DNA of 64,000 nucleotides from an uncultured Oscillospiraceae bacterium (GTDB lineage Bacteria > Bacillota > Clostridia > Oscillospirales > Acutalibacteraceae), in NCBI GenBank assembly GCA_900547105.1, contig URFL01000005.1, forward strand, positions 110,850-174,849, in the 5' to 3' direction. Below are positions 47,001 to 55,513 of this stretch, piece by piece; position 1 is the first letter of the stretch; every line of letters starts with the position of its first letter. The translations under genes and the position numbers were made by a program. A model generated the notes under the pieces. That model was not told the origin of the DNA. It was given only the letters and a program-made list of their open reading frames with translations, and did no database searches.

Positions 47001-48933
47001 TTATGTGGACGGGGTGCAGGTCAGCAACGACAGCAATTGTGCGTTTGCCGGTCCCATCGGCCAAAACACCTATCCGCTGGTGCTGGGGCGCAGCTGCGAA
47101 AACGAACCGCACTCCCCCAACTATTTTAAGGGCACCATGGACGAAGCAACGCTGTACAACTACGCGCTGGAAGCCGGCGATATGCAGGCGTTGGCGAATA
47201 GCGAAAATATTCTGGTCGCCAATGTGACCGATTCCGCTTGTGACCCTGCGGACGGCGCGCTGAGTCTGTCGTGGACCGACGCCGCCACGACCGAGCAGGT
47301 GCGGGTGCGGGTGCAAAGCAATGATCCGGACATCAGCTCGGCACCGTTCGACAACACCTTTACCGTGGAAAAAGGCAAACAGTCGCTGACGGTTGACGGC
47401 TTGCAAAACGGCGAATATTACGACGTGACCATCGTGTCGGTGGAAGCCTCCGGCAAGGAAGCGTCCGGCATCAATCTGGTCGGCTATCCGAGTGCCTATC
47501 CGGTGGAGATCGACCCGTATTGCGTGGTCACCCACGGGCAGACGATGTACAGCTGGCTGGTCAACCACGGCTCGTCCGACCGCACCGGCACACTGACCGT
47601 GACGCTGACTGAAAACGATACGGTCAAGGAAACCAAAAGCTATCCGGTCACGCTGGCTGGCAACGACCGATTGCAGATCATTCGTGAGCTGGAAACGCCC
47701 TATGCTACCGGACAAACGCTCACTCTGGCTCTGACCGATGAAAGCGGCAACGCGCTGGCGGAAAGCGTCCACATTGACCGTTCGGCGTATTACACCGAGC
47801 GTCCGACAGCGGACAAGAGCGCGCTGCAAATTCAGCTGAAATATGTCATCAACGAGTCAGCATATACGCCGGAAACGGTGGTGGCATACAAAGAGGCCTA
47901 TCGCTTGGCGATGGTTGTCAACGCCAACAAAAACGCTACCCAGGAAGAAGTCAACGAGGCGCTGGCGAATTTGAAGGAAGCCAAAAAGAACCTGAAACGG
48001 CTGTCCACCGCCGGTGTGATGATGACCTTCTCGAAATCCGAAGGCACAAACTCCCGCTTGCTGTACGGCAGTATGTTCTATATTGACTGGACTGCCGCGG
48101 ATGGTGTGGCTGGTGCGCTGCAGCCGGACAACGGTATCGATCTGTCCGGCTCTGCCGAAAACGGTGCCAACCCGAATATGCATCTGAAAGCCACCGTTAT
48201 CTTCAGCACCACCGATCAAACCGTGGATCCCGCATCGATTTGGAAAGAGCTGCGACTCCGGCTGCGTTCCTCCCATGTGGATAACACCGAATGCGCCAGT
48301 GAGTTTGTTCAGATCCGACCGGCAGATGTGTTGACACCGGATGTGTTTGAAGTGGACATTCCGCTGTCGTCTATGGGCACACGCCAGCTCGACTGGAAAG
48401 ATGTTAAAGAGCTTATCATCCAATGCGATATAAACGATGCGTACAAACTGCCTGATACCGACGAATCGCCGATATGCCGGCTGACGCTGTCGGATATCTG
48501 GATCGAGGACACCAGTGTGCAGCCCACCGTCGATAAAGCGGCGCTGACCGCGGCGATCGCGGGCGTGAACGCGGTGCTGGCGGACGGCAAAGCGTACACC
48601 GCCGACACCAAAGCAGCGCTGCAAACCGCGCTGACTGCGGCACAGGCAATGTTGAACGACACCGCCGCGACGCAGGCGCAGGTGGACGAAGCCACTGCTG
48701 CGCTGAATACCGCGCTGGCAGCGCTGCAATACGCCAAGGGCGATGTCAACGGCGACGGCAAAATTGATGTGACCGACGCACTGATGGCGCTGCAAGCGGC
48801 TGCGGGCAAGATTACGCTCACCGCGACCGAGGCGGCTGCCGCCAACGCAGACGGCGACACGCAGGGCGCGATCACCGCTGCCGATGCGCTGCTAATCCTG
48901 AAAGCAGCCACCGGACAAATTGCTCATTTCTAA
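44086..48933 (+). CDS. Secreted GH31 glycosidase with LamG, Fn3-like, FIVAR and dockerin domains (copy 2)
   Basis: A 1615-aa paralogue of the preceding protein with the same domain order. Signal peptide MAKRLLSCLLVLCMLLTSG...; GH31 domain with predicted nucleophile D401 (SIWLDADEPE) and acid/base D475 (SWSGD); LamG, Fn3-like, FIVAR, unassigned beta-rich domain, second FIVAR, and dockerin with first loop DVNGDGKIDVTDA. Catalytic and C-terminal parts are nearly identical to copy 1. The active-site-proximal loop after DYHWW is longer here (AKTPGTNDRPFNNITSWD), and the region before the second FIVAR is the most diverged, hinting at different substrates. The start at 44086 follows AAAGGAG. Own promoter and terminator. 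Confidence 0.93.
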   Translation: MAKRLLSCLLVLCMLLTSGLVYAAPTDNSPSKEEKENMLTFNVDGSIMKVAVCAANTIYVRWAPGDKLPDKGSMTFTVDYDKSFNDFTVTEADNVLTVKTAQLTVIIDKATGKVTYRDAAGNLILAEGDRTAKAITLKDNTSSHEIAQSFVSDENEALYGFGNINSTMGIKGQTVRIEQANTSKRSPMFYSNMGYGILFDIVSNGQLEWQNGNTAYRYTGLAADSMDYYFFYGPDADTVISGYRTVTGKATMLPKNSFGYVQSRNRYGSQNQFLETLNTFREKKIPLDTLVIDYHWWAKTPGTNDRPFNNITSWDAADWPDPAAMMDTLHQNHVTASISVWPTFSDQTEAYRRLNEKGFILPTGSGFGYTYDPTTKEAREMYWGMIHDTVFSKGLDSIWLDADEPENSAWARNNNSDPTQWGDSKRIGAMYPLLTNQGVYEGQRSIEGNTKRVNTLTRGAVAGVQRYGGQSWSGDIPSTWEQLTAEVSGVANYSAAGLPYFCTDTGGYFGFNSSDPDGREMYLRWLQFSTFNTIMRSHGAGNAREPWQFGTTYEGYITDLINLRERLIPYIYSLAGAVTQDDYTIVRPLIFDFRTDNNVKHIKDQFMFGSQLMVCPVTSSGQRSRSVYLPAGVWINFWTGESIVSKGETITASAPLKQIPLFVRGGSIIPMGPENQYVDESQDPTEIRVYAGADGAFTLYEDEGNNYNYESGKFSTIPFSYNDTTKTLTIGERKGSFDGMMENRTFKIVFVQPGYGTGESISSAYQDTAVVAYNGGEASVTFDPSFEIPTPPLDTDTLPSPGAAPSVKASDKAMVGYWPFREGEGEKVSDDSGYFNNGGQKLGTWTADGKSGNAMIFSGGSASTAGTCVQVPDSRSLGITHQISFSAWIKNESTGHANIVNKGGNAYDNPGFSFILLNGSDLQLEIQTDKDARGKTQKTTAKSVKVEKDGKWHQVGFTWKSKDIGGDGIVRIYVDGVQVSNDSNCAFAGPIGQNTYPLVLGRSCENEPHSPNYFKGTMDEATLYNYALEAGDMQALANSENILVANVTDSACDPADGALSLSWTDAATTEQVRVRVQSNDPDISSAPFDNTFTVEKGKQSLTVDGLQNGEYYDVTIVSVEASGKEASGINLVGYPSAYPVEIDPYCVVTHGQTMYSWLVNHGSSDRTGTLTVTLTENDTVKETKSYPVTLAGNDRLQIIRELETPYATGQTLTLALTDESGNALAESVHIDRSAYYTERPTADKSALQIQLKYVINESAYTPETVVAYKEAYRLAMVVNANKNATQEEVNEALANLKEAKKNLKRLSTAGVMMTFSKSEGTNSRLLYGSMFYIDWTAADGVAGALQPDNGIDLSGSAENGANPNMHLKATVIFSTTDQTVDPASIWKELRLRLRSSHVDNTECASEFVQIRPADVLTPDVFEVDIPLSSMGTRQLDWKDVKELIIQCDINDAYKLPDTDESPICRLTLSDIWIEDTSVQPTVDKAALTAAIAGVNAVLADGKAYTADTKAALQTALTAAQAMLNDTAATQAQVDEATAALNTALAALQYAKGDVNGDGKIDVTDALMALQAAAGKITLTATEAAAANADGDTQGAITAADALLILKAATGQIAHF

Positions 48934-48950
48934 TCTCCTTTCCCACATAG

Positions 48951-48994
48951 AGTTCCACCCCCGACGATTTGATCGCCGGGGGTGGAACTTTTTT
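48951..48994 (+). terminator. Terminator of GH31 gene 2
   Basis: The same 17-bp stem as after copy 1 with one changed pair (TCGCC instead of TCGTC), then T6. Confidence 0.92.
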
Positions 48995-49011
48995 GCAATT
49001 TTTTGAAAGCG

Positions 49012-49027
49012 CTGGCAGGACTGCCAG
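49012..49027. promoter_or_regulatory. 16-bp inverted repeat upstream of the CAP-protein gene
   Basis: CTGGCAG-GA-CTGCCAG, ending 10 bases before the -35 box of the CAP gene. An operator candidate. Confidence 0.4.
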
Positions 49028-49037
49028 ATATTGTGGG

Positions 49038-49066
49038 TTGTATCTCCCACCCGGGTCCGGTATGAT
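49038..49066 (+). promoter_or_regulatory. Promoter of the CAP-protein gene
   Basis: TTGTAT (49038-49043), 17-base spacer, TATGAT (49061-49066). Confidence 0.6.
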
Positions 49067-49119
49067 GGAACCCAAGGAAACCACGCGTTTCCTTAAAATT
49101 TCTCAGGAGGTATTTCCCT

Positions 49120-49821
49120 ATGAACAAAACGATACGATATGCTGCTACCACTATGAGCGCGCTGGTTTTGGCGTCCGGTGCAGCCATTCCCGTCATGGCA
49201 GAAGGAAATACAGCGAACACACATGTGTACGCGTATGCTGTCAACGCATCAGAGGGCTGCGAGCTGGACACCGCCGCGCTTCAGCAGTTGCTTGAAAAAT
49301 ACGGCTGCAATCTGCCGGAGTGGATCGCTCCGCCCGCCACCGACGAGAATCCGGACGCAGACAGCACCCCGGATACCGACGCCCCCTCTCTGCCCGATAC
49401 TGGTGATTCGGCTCCGGACAACACCCCCGATATCCCGAACGACACGGTTTCGGACGCGGAAAAGCGGGTGGTGGAGCTGGTCAACGAAATTCGCGTGGCA
49501 AAGGGGTTGTCGGCGTTGACACTGAATAGCGAGCTGTCCGCGGTGGCGCGGCTGAAATCGCAGGATATGAAGGACAACCAGTATTTCAGCCACACCTCCC
49601 CGACCTACGGCAGCCCGTTTGATATGATGAAACGCTTTGGCATCACCTACCGCACCGCCGGTGAAAACATCGCCATGGGCTACCAAACACCCGAGGCGGT
49701 GGTGGACGGTTGGATGCATTCAGACGGTCATCGCGCCAATATTTTGAACGCCTCTTTCACCCAGATCGGCGTAGGTTATGTGGCGGACGGTCATTACTGG
49801 ACACAAATGTTTATCGGCTAA
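49120..49821 (+). CDS. Secreted CAP/SCP-domain protein (YkwD-like)
   Basis: A 233-aa exported protein. The signal peptide is residues 1-27 (cleavage near VMA-EG). An acidic Asp/Pro/Thr-rich linker (about residues 72-108) precedes a CAP domain (about 110-233) with VVELVNEIRVAKGLSALTLN, the histidine motif YFSHTSP, GENIAMGYQTPEAVVDGWMHSDGHRANILN (two segments) and the final GVGYVADGHYWTQMFIG. Bacterial CAP proteins are widespread around spores and cell walls, but their biochemical activity is mostly unknown. Start preceded by CAGGAGG. Single gene between its own promoter and terminator. Confidence 0.92.
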   Translation: MNKTIRYAATTMSALVLASGAAIPVMAEGNTANTHVYAYAVNASEGCELDTAALQQLLEKYGCNLPEWIAPPATDENPDADSTPDTDAPSLPDTGDSAPDNTPDIPNDTVSDAEKRVVELVNEIRVAKGLSALTLNSELSAVARLKSQDMKDNQYFSHTSPTYGSPFDMMKRFGITYRTAGENIAMGYQTPEAVVDGWMHSDGHRANILNASFTQIGVGYVADGHYWTQMFIG

Positions 49822-49835
49822 CCGCTCTTTACACG

Positions 49836-49875
49836 AAAGCCGCTCCGGATAATGATGATCCGGAGCGGCTTTTGC
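49836..49875. terminator. Bidirectional terminator between the CAP and YetF-like genes
   Basis: A 15-bp perfect stem AAAGCCGCTCCGGAT and complement with a seven-base loop, shared by the convergent genes. Confidence 0.88.
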
Positions 49876-49878
49876 CGT

Positions 49879-50586
49879 TTATTGGAACGCATCCTGTGGG
49901 GCGGAGGGGTTGTGCATCGGAAAGGCGATCAGCGCGTTTTGGTCATCGCACATCGCCAAAAACACCTGCGTTTCGTCGGGATACCCCTGCGCTGACAACT
50001 GGCGTTTCAGCCAGATCTCGTCCTTGCCGGTGCGCTGCAAATTCTCGTGCTGCACATGCCCGTCAAGCACCAGCGCCGCCATCAGCTTTTCCTGTGTGGG
50101 GGATTGCCCCAAATCGGCAGGTGTGGCGGGTCGGTTTTGCGATACCGGCAAAAAGCTGATCTTGCCGGTGTATTCCATCACCGCCGTTTGCACCTGGCGC
50201 AGATCAAAATACCCCTCGATGCGGCACAGAGTCAAGAACTCGTTCAGATCCAATCGCGCTTTTTTGAAATTTTCGCGATACAGCTTGCCGTTGTCCAGCA
50301 GCACGATGGCGCGCCCGTCGATCACCTTACGCGCTTTGATGGAGCGCTGTACCACCACCGAAATGATGAACGCCAGCACCCCATACACCACCAGCGCCGT
50401 CACCGAATGCAGCGGTTTTTCCAGCTCGGTGGACATTTCGGCGGCGATAGAGCCGATGGTGATACCGATCACATAATCGAACATGGTCAGCTGCGAAATC
50501 TGTTTGTTGCCCATCAGCTTGGTCAGCAAAAACAGCACGATCGCCGACCCGAGCGACATCCCGATCACTTTGAGAATATCCAGCAT
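49879..50586 (-). CDS. DUF421/YetF-family membrane protein
   Basis: A 235-aa protein with three N-terminal membrane helices (about residues 5-24, 37-55 and 62-82) and a cytoplasmic alpha/beta domain. Hallmarks are LTMFDYVIGITIGSIAAEMST between helices 1 and 2, then GRAIVLLDNGKLYRENFKKARLDLNEFLTLCRIEGYFDLRQVQTAVMEYTGKIS, split, which is typical of YetF/YcaP. Function is poorly known; relatives appear in envelope or spore contexts. The start at 50586 has GGGGAGGGG upstream. A terminator lies on its 3' side; it is convergent with the CAP gene. Confidence 0.9.
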   Translation of the reverse strand: MLDILKVIGMSLGSAIVLFLLTKLMGNKQISQLTMFDYVIGITIGSIAAEMSTELEKPLHSVTALVVYGVLAFIISVVVQRSIKARKVIDGRAIVLLDNGKLYRENFKKARLDLNEFLTLCRIEGYFDLRQVQTAVMEYTGKISFLPVSQNRPATPADLGQSPTQEKLMAALVLDGHVQHENLQRTGKDEIWLKRQLSAQGYPDETQVFLAMCDDQNALIAFPMHNPSAPQDAFQ

Positions 50587-50651
50587 GAACGCATTCCCCT
50601 CCCCTTGCTTCTGGTAAAGAGTATGCGCCGATGGCACCCCGGCTATGCATA

Positions 50652-50685
50652 AAAAGGCGGCGACACCATCGTGTCACCGCCTTTT
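50652..50685 (-). terminator. Terminator of valS
   Basis: A 15-bp stem AAAAGGCGGCGACAC/GTGTCACCGCCTTTT (one G-T pair) with a CATC loop, 16 bases past the valS stop. Confidence 0.85.
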
Positions 50686-50701
50686 ATGAGGCTGCTTTGG
50701 A

Positions 50702-53323
50702 TTATCCCAGCTGCTCCATGCTTTGCTGCAGCAGCGCCAGCTTCTCCTGCAGGCGCGCCGCGTTGTCGCGGGCGGTGTTGACCACCGCTTCCGGCGCTTT
50801 GGAGGTGAACGCCTCGTTGCTCAACCGCGCCAAAACACCGTCCAGCTGTTTTTGCACCGTTTCTTTTTCCTTTTGCAGGCGGGCTTTTTCCGCCTCCAGA
50901 TCCACCAGATCCGCCATCGGGATCTTGATGGTCGCATCCGCCGTGACGATGCTCACCGCGCCCGGCACATCAAACGACTGCCCCACGGTGACCTCCGCCG
51001 CCGATGCCAACCGGCTGAAGAACGGACGGCCGCTCTCGAACGTATCGGCAAACGCGGTTTCGACATACACCTGTGCTTTGCGCGACGGCGGCACGTTCAT
51101 CTCCGCGCGGCGGTTGCGGATGGCGCGAATCGCATCCATGATGCGCTCCATCTCTTTTTCCTCTTCCGGAAAATGCAGCGCCGCGTCGTACACCGGCCAC
51201 GCGGTGCGCATCAGCGTCGCGCCCTCGTGCGGCAGCGTTTGCCAGATCTCCTCGGTGATGAACGGCATGAACGGATGCAGCAGCTGCAGCTGGCGGGTCA
51301 TCACATATACCAGCACCCGGCGGGCATCCGCCGCGCCCTCGCCCTGCAGGCGGGATTTGCACAGCTCGATATACCAGTCGCAGAAGTTGTCCCAAATAAA
51401 GTCGTACAGCTTTTGCACCGCCATACCCAGCTCGAATTTTTCCAGATTTTCAGTGACATCGCGCGCCAGCGTGTTCAGCTTAGACACGATCCACTTGTCC
51501 TCCAGCGTCAGCGTTTCCGGCAGCGACAGTTCCACCGGCTGGCCGTCGATGTTCATCAGAATAAAGCGCGCCGCGTTCCACAGCTTGTTCGCAAAGTTGC
51601 GCGAAGCCGCTACCTTTTCCTCGATAAAGCGCATATCGTTTCCGGGGCTGTTGCCGGTCGCCAGCATAAACCGCAGCGCATCCGCGCCGTACTGGTCAAT
51701 GACCTCCAACGGGTCGATGCCGTTGCCCAGCGATTTGGACATTTTGCGTCCCTGGGCATCGCGCACCAAACCGTGGATCAGCACAGTGGAGAACGGCGCT
51801 TTGTGCATATGCTCCACGCCGGAAAACACCATGCGCGCCACCCAGAAGAAGATGATGTCGTAGCCGGTGACCAGCGTATCGGTGGGATAGAAATAGTTCA
51901 GCTCCGGCGTGTTGTCCGGCCAGCCCAGCGTCGAAAACGGCCACAGCGCCGACGAGAACCAGGTATCCAGCGTGTCCTCGTCCTGATGCAGATGGGTGCC
52001 ACCACAATGCGGGCAAACGGTCGGGTCCTCGCGCGAAACAATGGTTTCGCCGCAGTCGGCGCAATACCACGCCGGGATGCGGTGACCCCACCACAGCTGG
52101 CGCGAAATGCACCAGTCGCGGATGTTTTCCATCCAGTGATAATAGGTTTTGTCAAACCGTTCGGGCACAAATTTAGTTTCGCCGTTGCGCACCGCTTCGA
52201 TCGCCGGCTCCGCCAGCGGTTTCATCTTGACAAACCACTGCATCGACACCCGCGGCTCGATCGCCGTGCCGCAGCGGTAGCAGGTGCCCACATTGTGGCG
52301 CAACGGCTCGATCTTGATGAGATAGCCCTGCTCTTCCAGGTCTTTCACGATCGCTTTACGGCACTCATCCAGCGTCATACCTTCGTATTTGCCCGCTTTT
52401 TCGTTCATGTGACCGTCTTCGGTGGTAACGGTAATGACCTCCAGATCATGGCGCAAGCCCACCTCGAAGTCGTTCGGGTCGTGGGCGGGAGTGATCTTCA
52501 CCACGCCGGTACCGAAGTCCATTTCCACATAGGTGTCCGCCACAACGGGAACCTCTTTGCCCACCAGCGGCAGGATCACATTTTTGCCCACCAGTGCGCG
52601 GTAGCGCTCGTCGTCGGGGTGCACCGCCACGGCGGTATCGCCCAGCAGCGTTTCGGGACGGGTGGTCGCCAGCTCCACATAGCCGGAACCGTCCGCCAAC
52701 GGATAGCGCAGATGATAGAAGAACGCGTCTTTTTCCTCAAACACCACTTCGGCATCCGAAATGGAGGTGCAGCAATGCGGGCACCAGTTGACCATCCGCT
52801 CGCCGCGGTAGATCAGCCCTTTTTCATACAGCCGCACAAACACCTCGCGCACCGCTTTGGAGCAGCCCTCGTCCATGGTGAAGCGCTCGCGCTCCCAATC
52901 GCAGGAGGAGCCCATCTTCTTGAGCTGGCTCACGATGCGGTTACCAAAGGTGTTTTTCCAATCCCAAGCGCGCTCCAAAAACTTGTCGCGCCCCAAATCC
53001 TCTTTGGTCAGCCCCTCTTTGGCCATCGCCTCCACAATCTTCGCCTCGGTGGCGATGGACGCGTGGTCGGTGCCCGGCACCCACAGCGCCTCGTATCCCT
53101 GCATCCGCCGCCAGCGGATCAGAATATCCTGCAAGGTGTTGTCCAGCGCGTGGCCCATGTGCAGCTGCCCGGTGATGTTGGGGGGCGGCATCACGATGGT
53201 ATAGGGCTTTTTATCCGGATTGACCTCGGCATGAAAATAGCCGCCGTCCAGCCAGAACTGGTAAATGCGGTCCTCCACCTCATGCGGGTCGTACACTTTT
53301 GCGAGTTGTCTTTCCTCTGCCAT
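50702..53323 (-). CDS. valS: Valyl-tRNA synthetase
   Basis: The class I synthetase (873 aa) that charges tRNA-Val. The Rossmann domain has PPPNITGQLHMGHALD (HIGH-type), the editing domain has TTRPETLLGDTAVAVHPDDER, the KMSKS loop is RKMSKSLGNGIDPLEVI, and the zinc-type cysteines are in WYCADCGETI and CPHCGG. The anticodon-binding domain is followed by the C-terminal coiled coil (LEAEKARLQKEKETVQKQL) that is specific to ValRS. Complete. GGGAGG precedes the start. No T-box was found in the short upstream region. Confidence 0.98.
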   Translation of the reverse strand: MAEERQLAKVYDPHEVEDRIYQFWLDGGYFHAEVNPDKKPYTIVMPPPNITGQLHMGHALDNTLQDILIRWRRMQGYEALWVPGTDHASIATEAKIVEAMAKEGLTKEDLGRDKFLERAWDWKNTFGNRIVSQLKKMGSSCDWERERFTMDEGCSKAVREVFVRLYEKGLIYRGERMVNWCPHCCTSISDAEVVFEEKDAFFYHLRYPLADGSGYVELATTRPETLLGDTAVAVHPDDERYRALVGKNVILPLVGKEVPVVADTYVEMDFGTGVVKITPAHDPNDFEVGLRHDLEVITVTTEDGHMNEKAGKYEGMTLDECRKAIVKDLEEQGYLIKIEPLRHNVGTCYRCGTAIEPRVSMQWFVKMKPLAEPAIEAVRNGETKFVPERFDKTYYHWMENIRDWCISRQLWWGHRIPAWYCADCGETIVSREDPTVCPHCGGTHLHQDEDTLDTWFSSALWPFSTLGWPDNTPELNYFYPTDTLVTGYDIIFFWVARMVFSGVEHMHKAPFSTVLIHGLVRDAQGRKMSKSLGNGIDPLEVIDQYGADALRFMLATGNSPGNDMRFIEEKVAASRNFANKLWNAARFILMNIDGQPVELSLPETLTLEDKWIVSKLNTLARDVTENLEKFELGMAVQKLYDFIWDNFCDWYIELCKSRLQGEGAADARRVLVYVMTRQLQLLHPFMPFITEEIWQTLPHEGATLMRTAWPVYDAALHFPEEEKEMERIMDAIRAIRNRRAEMNVPPSRKAQVYVETAFADTFESGRPFFSRLASAAEVTVGQSFDVPGAVSIVTADATIKIPMADLVDLEAEKARLQKEKETVQKQLDGVLARLSNEAFTSKAPEAVVNTARDNAARLQEKLALLQQSMEQLG

Positions 53324-53365
53324 CTTGTCAACCTCCCTGTCGATTCAGCAGATCCATATTGTTTT

Positions 53366-53394
53366 ATTTTATCATACCTTGCAGATGGATACAA
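53366..53394 (-). promoter_or_regulatory. Promoter of valS
   Basis: TTGTAT (53389-53394 on minus), 17-base spacer, TAAAAT (53366-53371), just past the recG stop. Confidence 0.55.
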
Positions 53395-53397
53395 GCC

Positions 53398-55437
53398 TTA
53401 ATTGAAGCCTTGTTCGCCCACTTGCCCAAACAGCAGCGCGATCTCCTGCCGCAGCAGCGCGTTTTCCGGCTGTTCCAGCGCGGGGTCGGTCGCGGTCAAC
53501 CGGCGGGCGGCGTCCCCCGCCTCGCGCAGCCACGCCATATCCGCTTGCAGATCGGCGATTTTCAAGTTGGGTAAGCCGTGCTGGCGGCTGCCGAAAAAGT
53601 CGCCGGGACCGCGCAGCTTCAAGTCCTCGTCCGCGATGCGAAAGCCGTCGTTGGTCTCGCACATCACCTTTAAGCGGCGGCGAGCCTCCTCGTTTTGCGC
53701 ATCGGAAATCAAAATACAGGTGGAGGCATATCGGCCACGTCCCACGCGCCCGCGCAGCTGGTGCAGCTGTGCCAACCCAAACCGCTCGGCGTTTTCGATC
53801 ACCATAATCACCGCGTTGGGCACATTCACCCCCACCTCCACCACGGTGGTGGATACCAGCAGATCGATCTCACCGGCAGCAAAAGCGGACATCACCCGCT
53901 CTTTGTCGGCGGCTTTCATGCGTCCGTGCAGCAGCCCCAACCGATAGCCCGCAAACGCACCGGCAGACAGCCGCTCGGCGTATTCCTGTGCCGAAGCGAG
54001 GTCGGTTTCGCCCTCTTCCACCAGCGGACAAACGACATAGCCCTGTCGCCCCGCGTCCAGATGTTTTTTTACATATCCATAGGCGCGTTCCCGCTTGCGG
54101 CTGCTCACGGCGTAGGTTTCGATCGGCTGCCGCCCGGGGGGCAGCTCGTCCAGTATCGACACATCCAGATCGCCGTAGATCATCAGCGCCAGTGTACGCG
54201 GAATGGGGGTAGCAGACATCACCATCAGGTGGGGATTGTTCCCCTTGGCAGCAAGGCGGCTGCGCTGCCCCACCCCAAAGCGGTGCTGCTCGTCGGTGAT
54301 GACCAGCCCCAACCGGGCGAAGTCCACCCCGTCTGACAGCAGCGCATGGGTGCCGACCAGCAGGTCGATGTTCCCCTCGCGCAGATCACCCAGCAGTTCC
54401 CGCCGGCGGGCGGCGGTGGCGGCGCCGGTAAGCAGCCCCACCCGCACATCGCCCGGTTCCAGCAAAGCGGTCAGCGATTGCGCGTGCTGCTCCGCCAGAA
54501 TGCTGGTGGGCGCCATCAGCGTCACCTGCCAGCCGTTGCGAATAGCGGTGTACGCCACACCAGCCGCCACCGCCGTTTTACCGCTGCCGACATCGCCCTG
54601 CACCAAACGGCTCATGGGGCGCCCCTGCGCCATATCGTGCACGCAATCGGCGATCGCCCGCTGCTGCGCGCCGGTGGGAGTAAAGGGCAGCAGCTTTTCA
54701 AACTCCGCCGTATAATCGGTGGGCATCACGGCAGCGGTTTCCTGCCGCGTGCGCCCTTTCATTTGCAGCATACCAAGCTGCAGCAAAAACAATTCCTCAA
54801 ACACCAACCGCCGCCGCGCCAGTGCCAGTGCGGTCTGGTCGGTCGGGAAATGAATGTTTTCCAGCGCGTACCGGCGGGTACACAGCTGTTGCTGCTGCCG
54901 CAAGGCGGCGGGCAGCGGATCGCTGTCCAGCCACTCTTCCAGCTGCTGCAGCGCTTGCGCCACCGTGCGCTCGATGATGCGGGAGGAAAGCCCCTCGGTC
55001 TGCGGATAGACAGGGCGGATGCGCGCACCGGTGCTCGCCGCCTCGATCAGCGGCGCGGTCATTTCGAACCGGTGAAAATCGCCCTTGACCTGCCCGTACA
55101 GCAGCAGCTCATCCCCTTTGCGGATCTTATCCGCCGCGTAGTGGTTGTTGAACAGCGTCACCTGCGCGCGTGCCGAGCCGTCGCTGATGCCAAAGCGGTA
55201 CAGCGTCATACCGCGGCGCACCGGATGGGTGGATACCACGGTAGTGACGATCGCCCGCACACAGCAATCCTCGCCCAAGGGAGCTTCCGACAGCGGTGTC
55301 GGCTGGGACCAGTCCTCGTATTCGCGCGGGAAATGCCGCACCAAATCGCGCAGTGTGGCAATGCCCAGCTTTTCAAATTGGGCAGCGCGGCGCTCGCCCA
55401 CGCCTTTCAAAAAGCGTACCGATTGATCCGCCGTCAT
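53398..55437 (-). CDS. recG: ATP-dependent DNA helicase RecG
   Basis: A 679-aa branch-migration helicase that reverses stalled forks and processes Holliday junctions. N-terminal helix-hairpin-helix and OB wedge domain (FLKGVGERRAAQFEKLGI, LRDLVRHFPREYEDW); helicase motif I RLVQGDVGSGKTAVAA; motif II ITDEQHRFGVGQR (DEQH box); motif III VMSATPIPRTLAL; motif VI QLRGRVGRGRYAS. The C-terminal TRG-type region RIADEDLKLRGPGDFFGSRQHG is complete. It follows the DAK2 gene, as in the Bacillus yloU-yloV-recG neighbourhood. Confidence 0.98.
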   Translation of the reverse strand: MTADQSVRFLKGVGERRAAQFEKLGIATLRDLVRHFPREYEDWSQPTPLSEAPLGEDCCVRAIVTTVVSTHPVRRGMTLYRFGISDGSARAQVTLFNNHYAADKIRKGDELLLYGQVKGDFHRFEMTAPLIEAASTGARIRPVYPQTEGLSSRIIERTVAQALQQLEEWLDSDPLPAALRQQQQLCTRRYALENIHFPTDQTALALARRRLVFEELFLLQLGMLQMKGRTRQETAAVMPTDYTAEFEKLLPFTPTGAQQRAIADCVHDMAQGRPMSRLVQGDVGSGKTAVAAGVAYTAIRNGWQVTLMAPTSILAEQHAQSLTALLEPGDVRVGLLTGAATAARRRELLGDLREGNIDLLVGTHALLSDGVDFARLGLVITDEQHRFGVGQRSRLAAKGNNPHLMVMSATPIPRTLALMIYGDLDVSILDELPPGRQPIETYAVSSRKRERAYGYVKKHLDAGRQGYVVCPLVEEGETDLASAQEYAERLSAGAFAGYRLGLLHGRMKAADKERVMSAFAAGEIDLLVSTTVVEVGVNVPNAVIMVIENAERFGLAQLHQLRGRVGRGRYASTCILISDAQNEEARRRLKVMCETNDGFRIADEDLKLRGPGDFFGSRQHGLPNLKIADLQADMAWLREAGDAARRLTATDPALEQPENALLRQEIALLFGQVGEQGFN

Positions 55438-55466
55438 CCCATCTCCCCCTTTCTGTCCGGTTACTC

Positions 55467-55499
55467 AAAAGGGCGTACAGGTCACCCTGTACGCCCTTG
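55467..55499 (-). terminator. Terminator or attenuator between the DAK2 gene and recG
   Basis: A perfect 13-bp stem AAGGGCGTACAGG/CCTGTACGCCCTT with a four-base loop, followed on minus by TTTTGAG. The short T-run may allow read-through into recG. Confidence 0.7.
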
Positions 55500-55513
55500 C
55501 CTGTTTGGTCGAT

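Noticed and set aside
53324..53397. Possible T-box before valS
   Set aside because: Only 74 bases separate valS from recG, too short for a T-box, and no T-box consensus was seen.
50723..53401. An 892-codon plus frame opposite valS
   Set aside because: Shadow of the complete ValRS gene.
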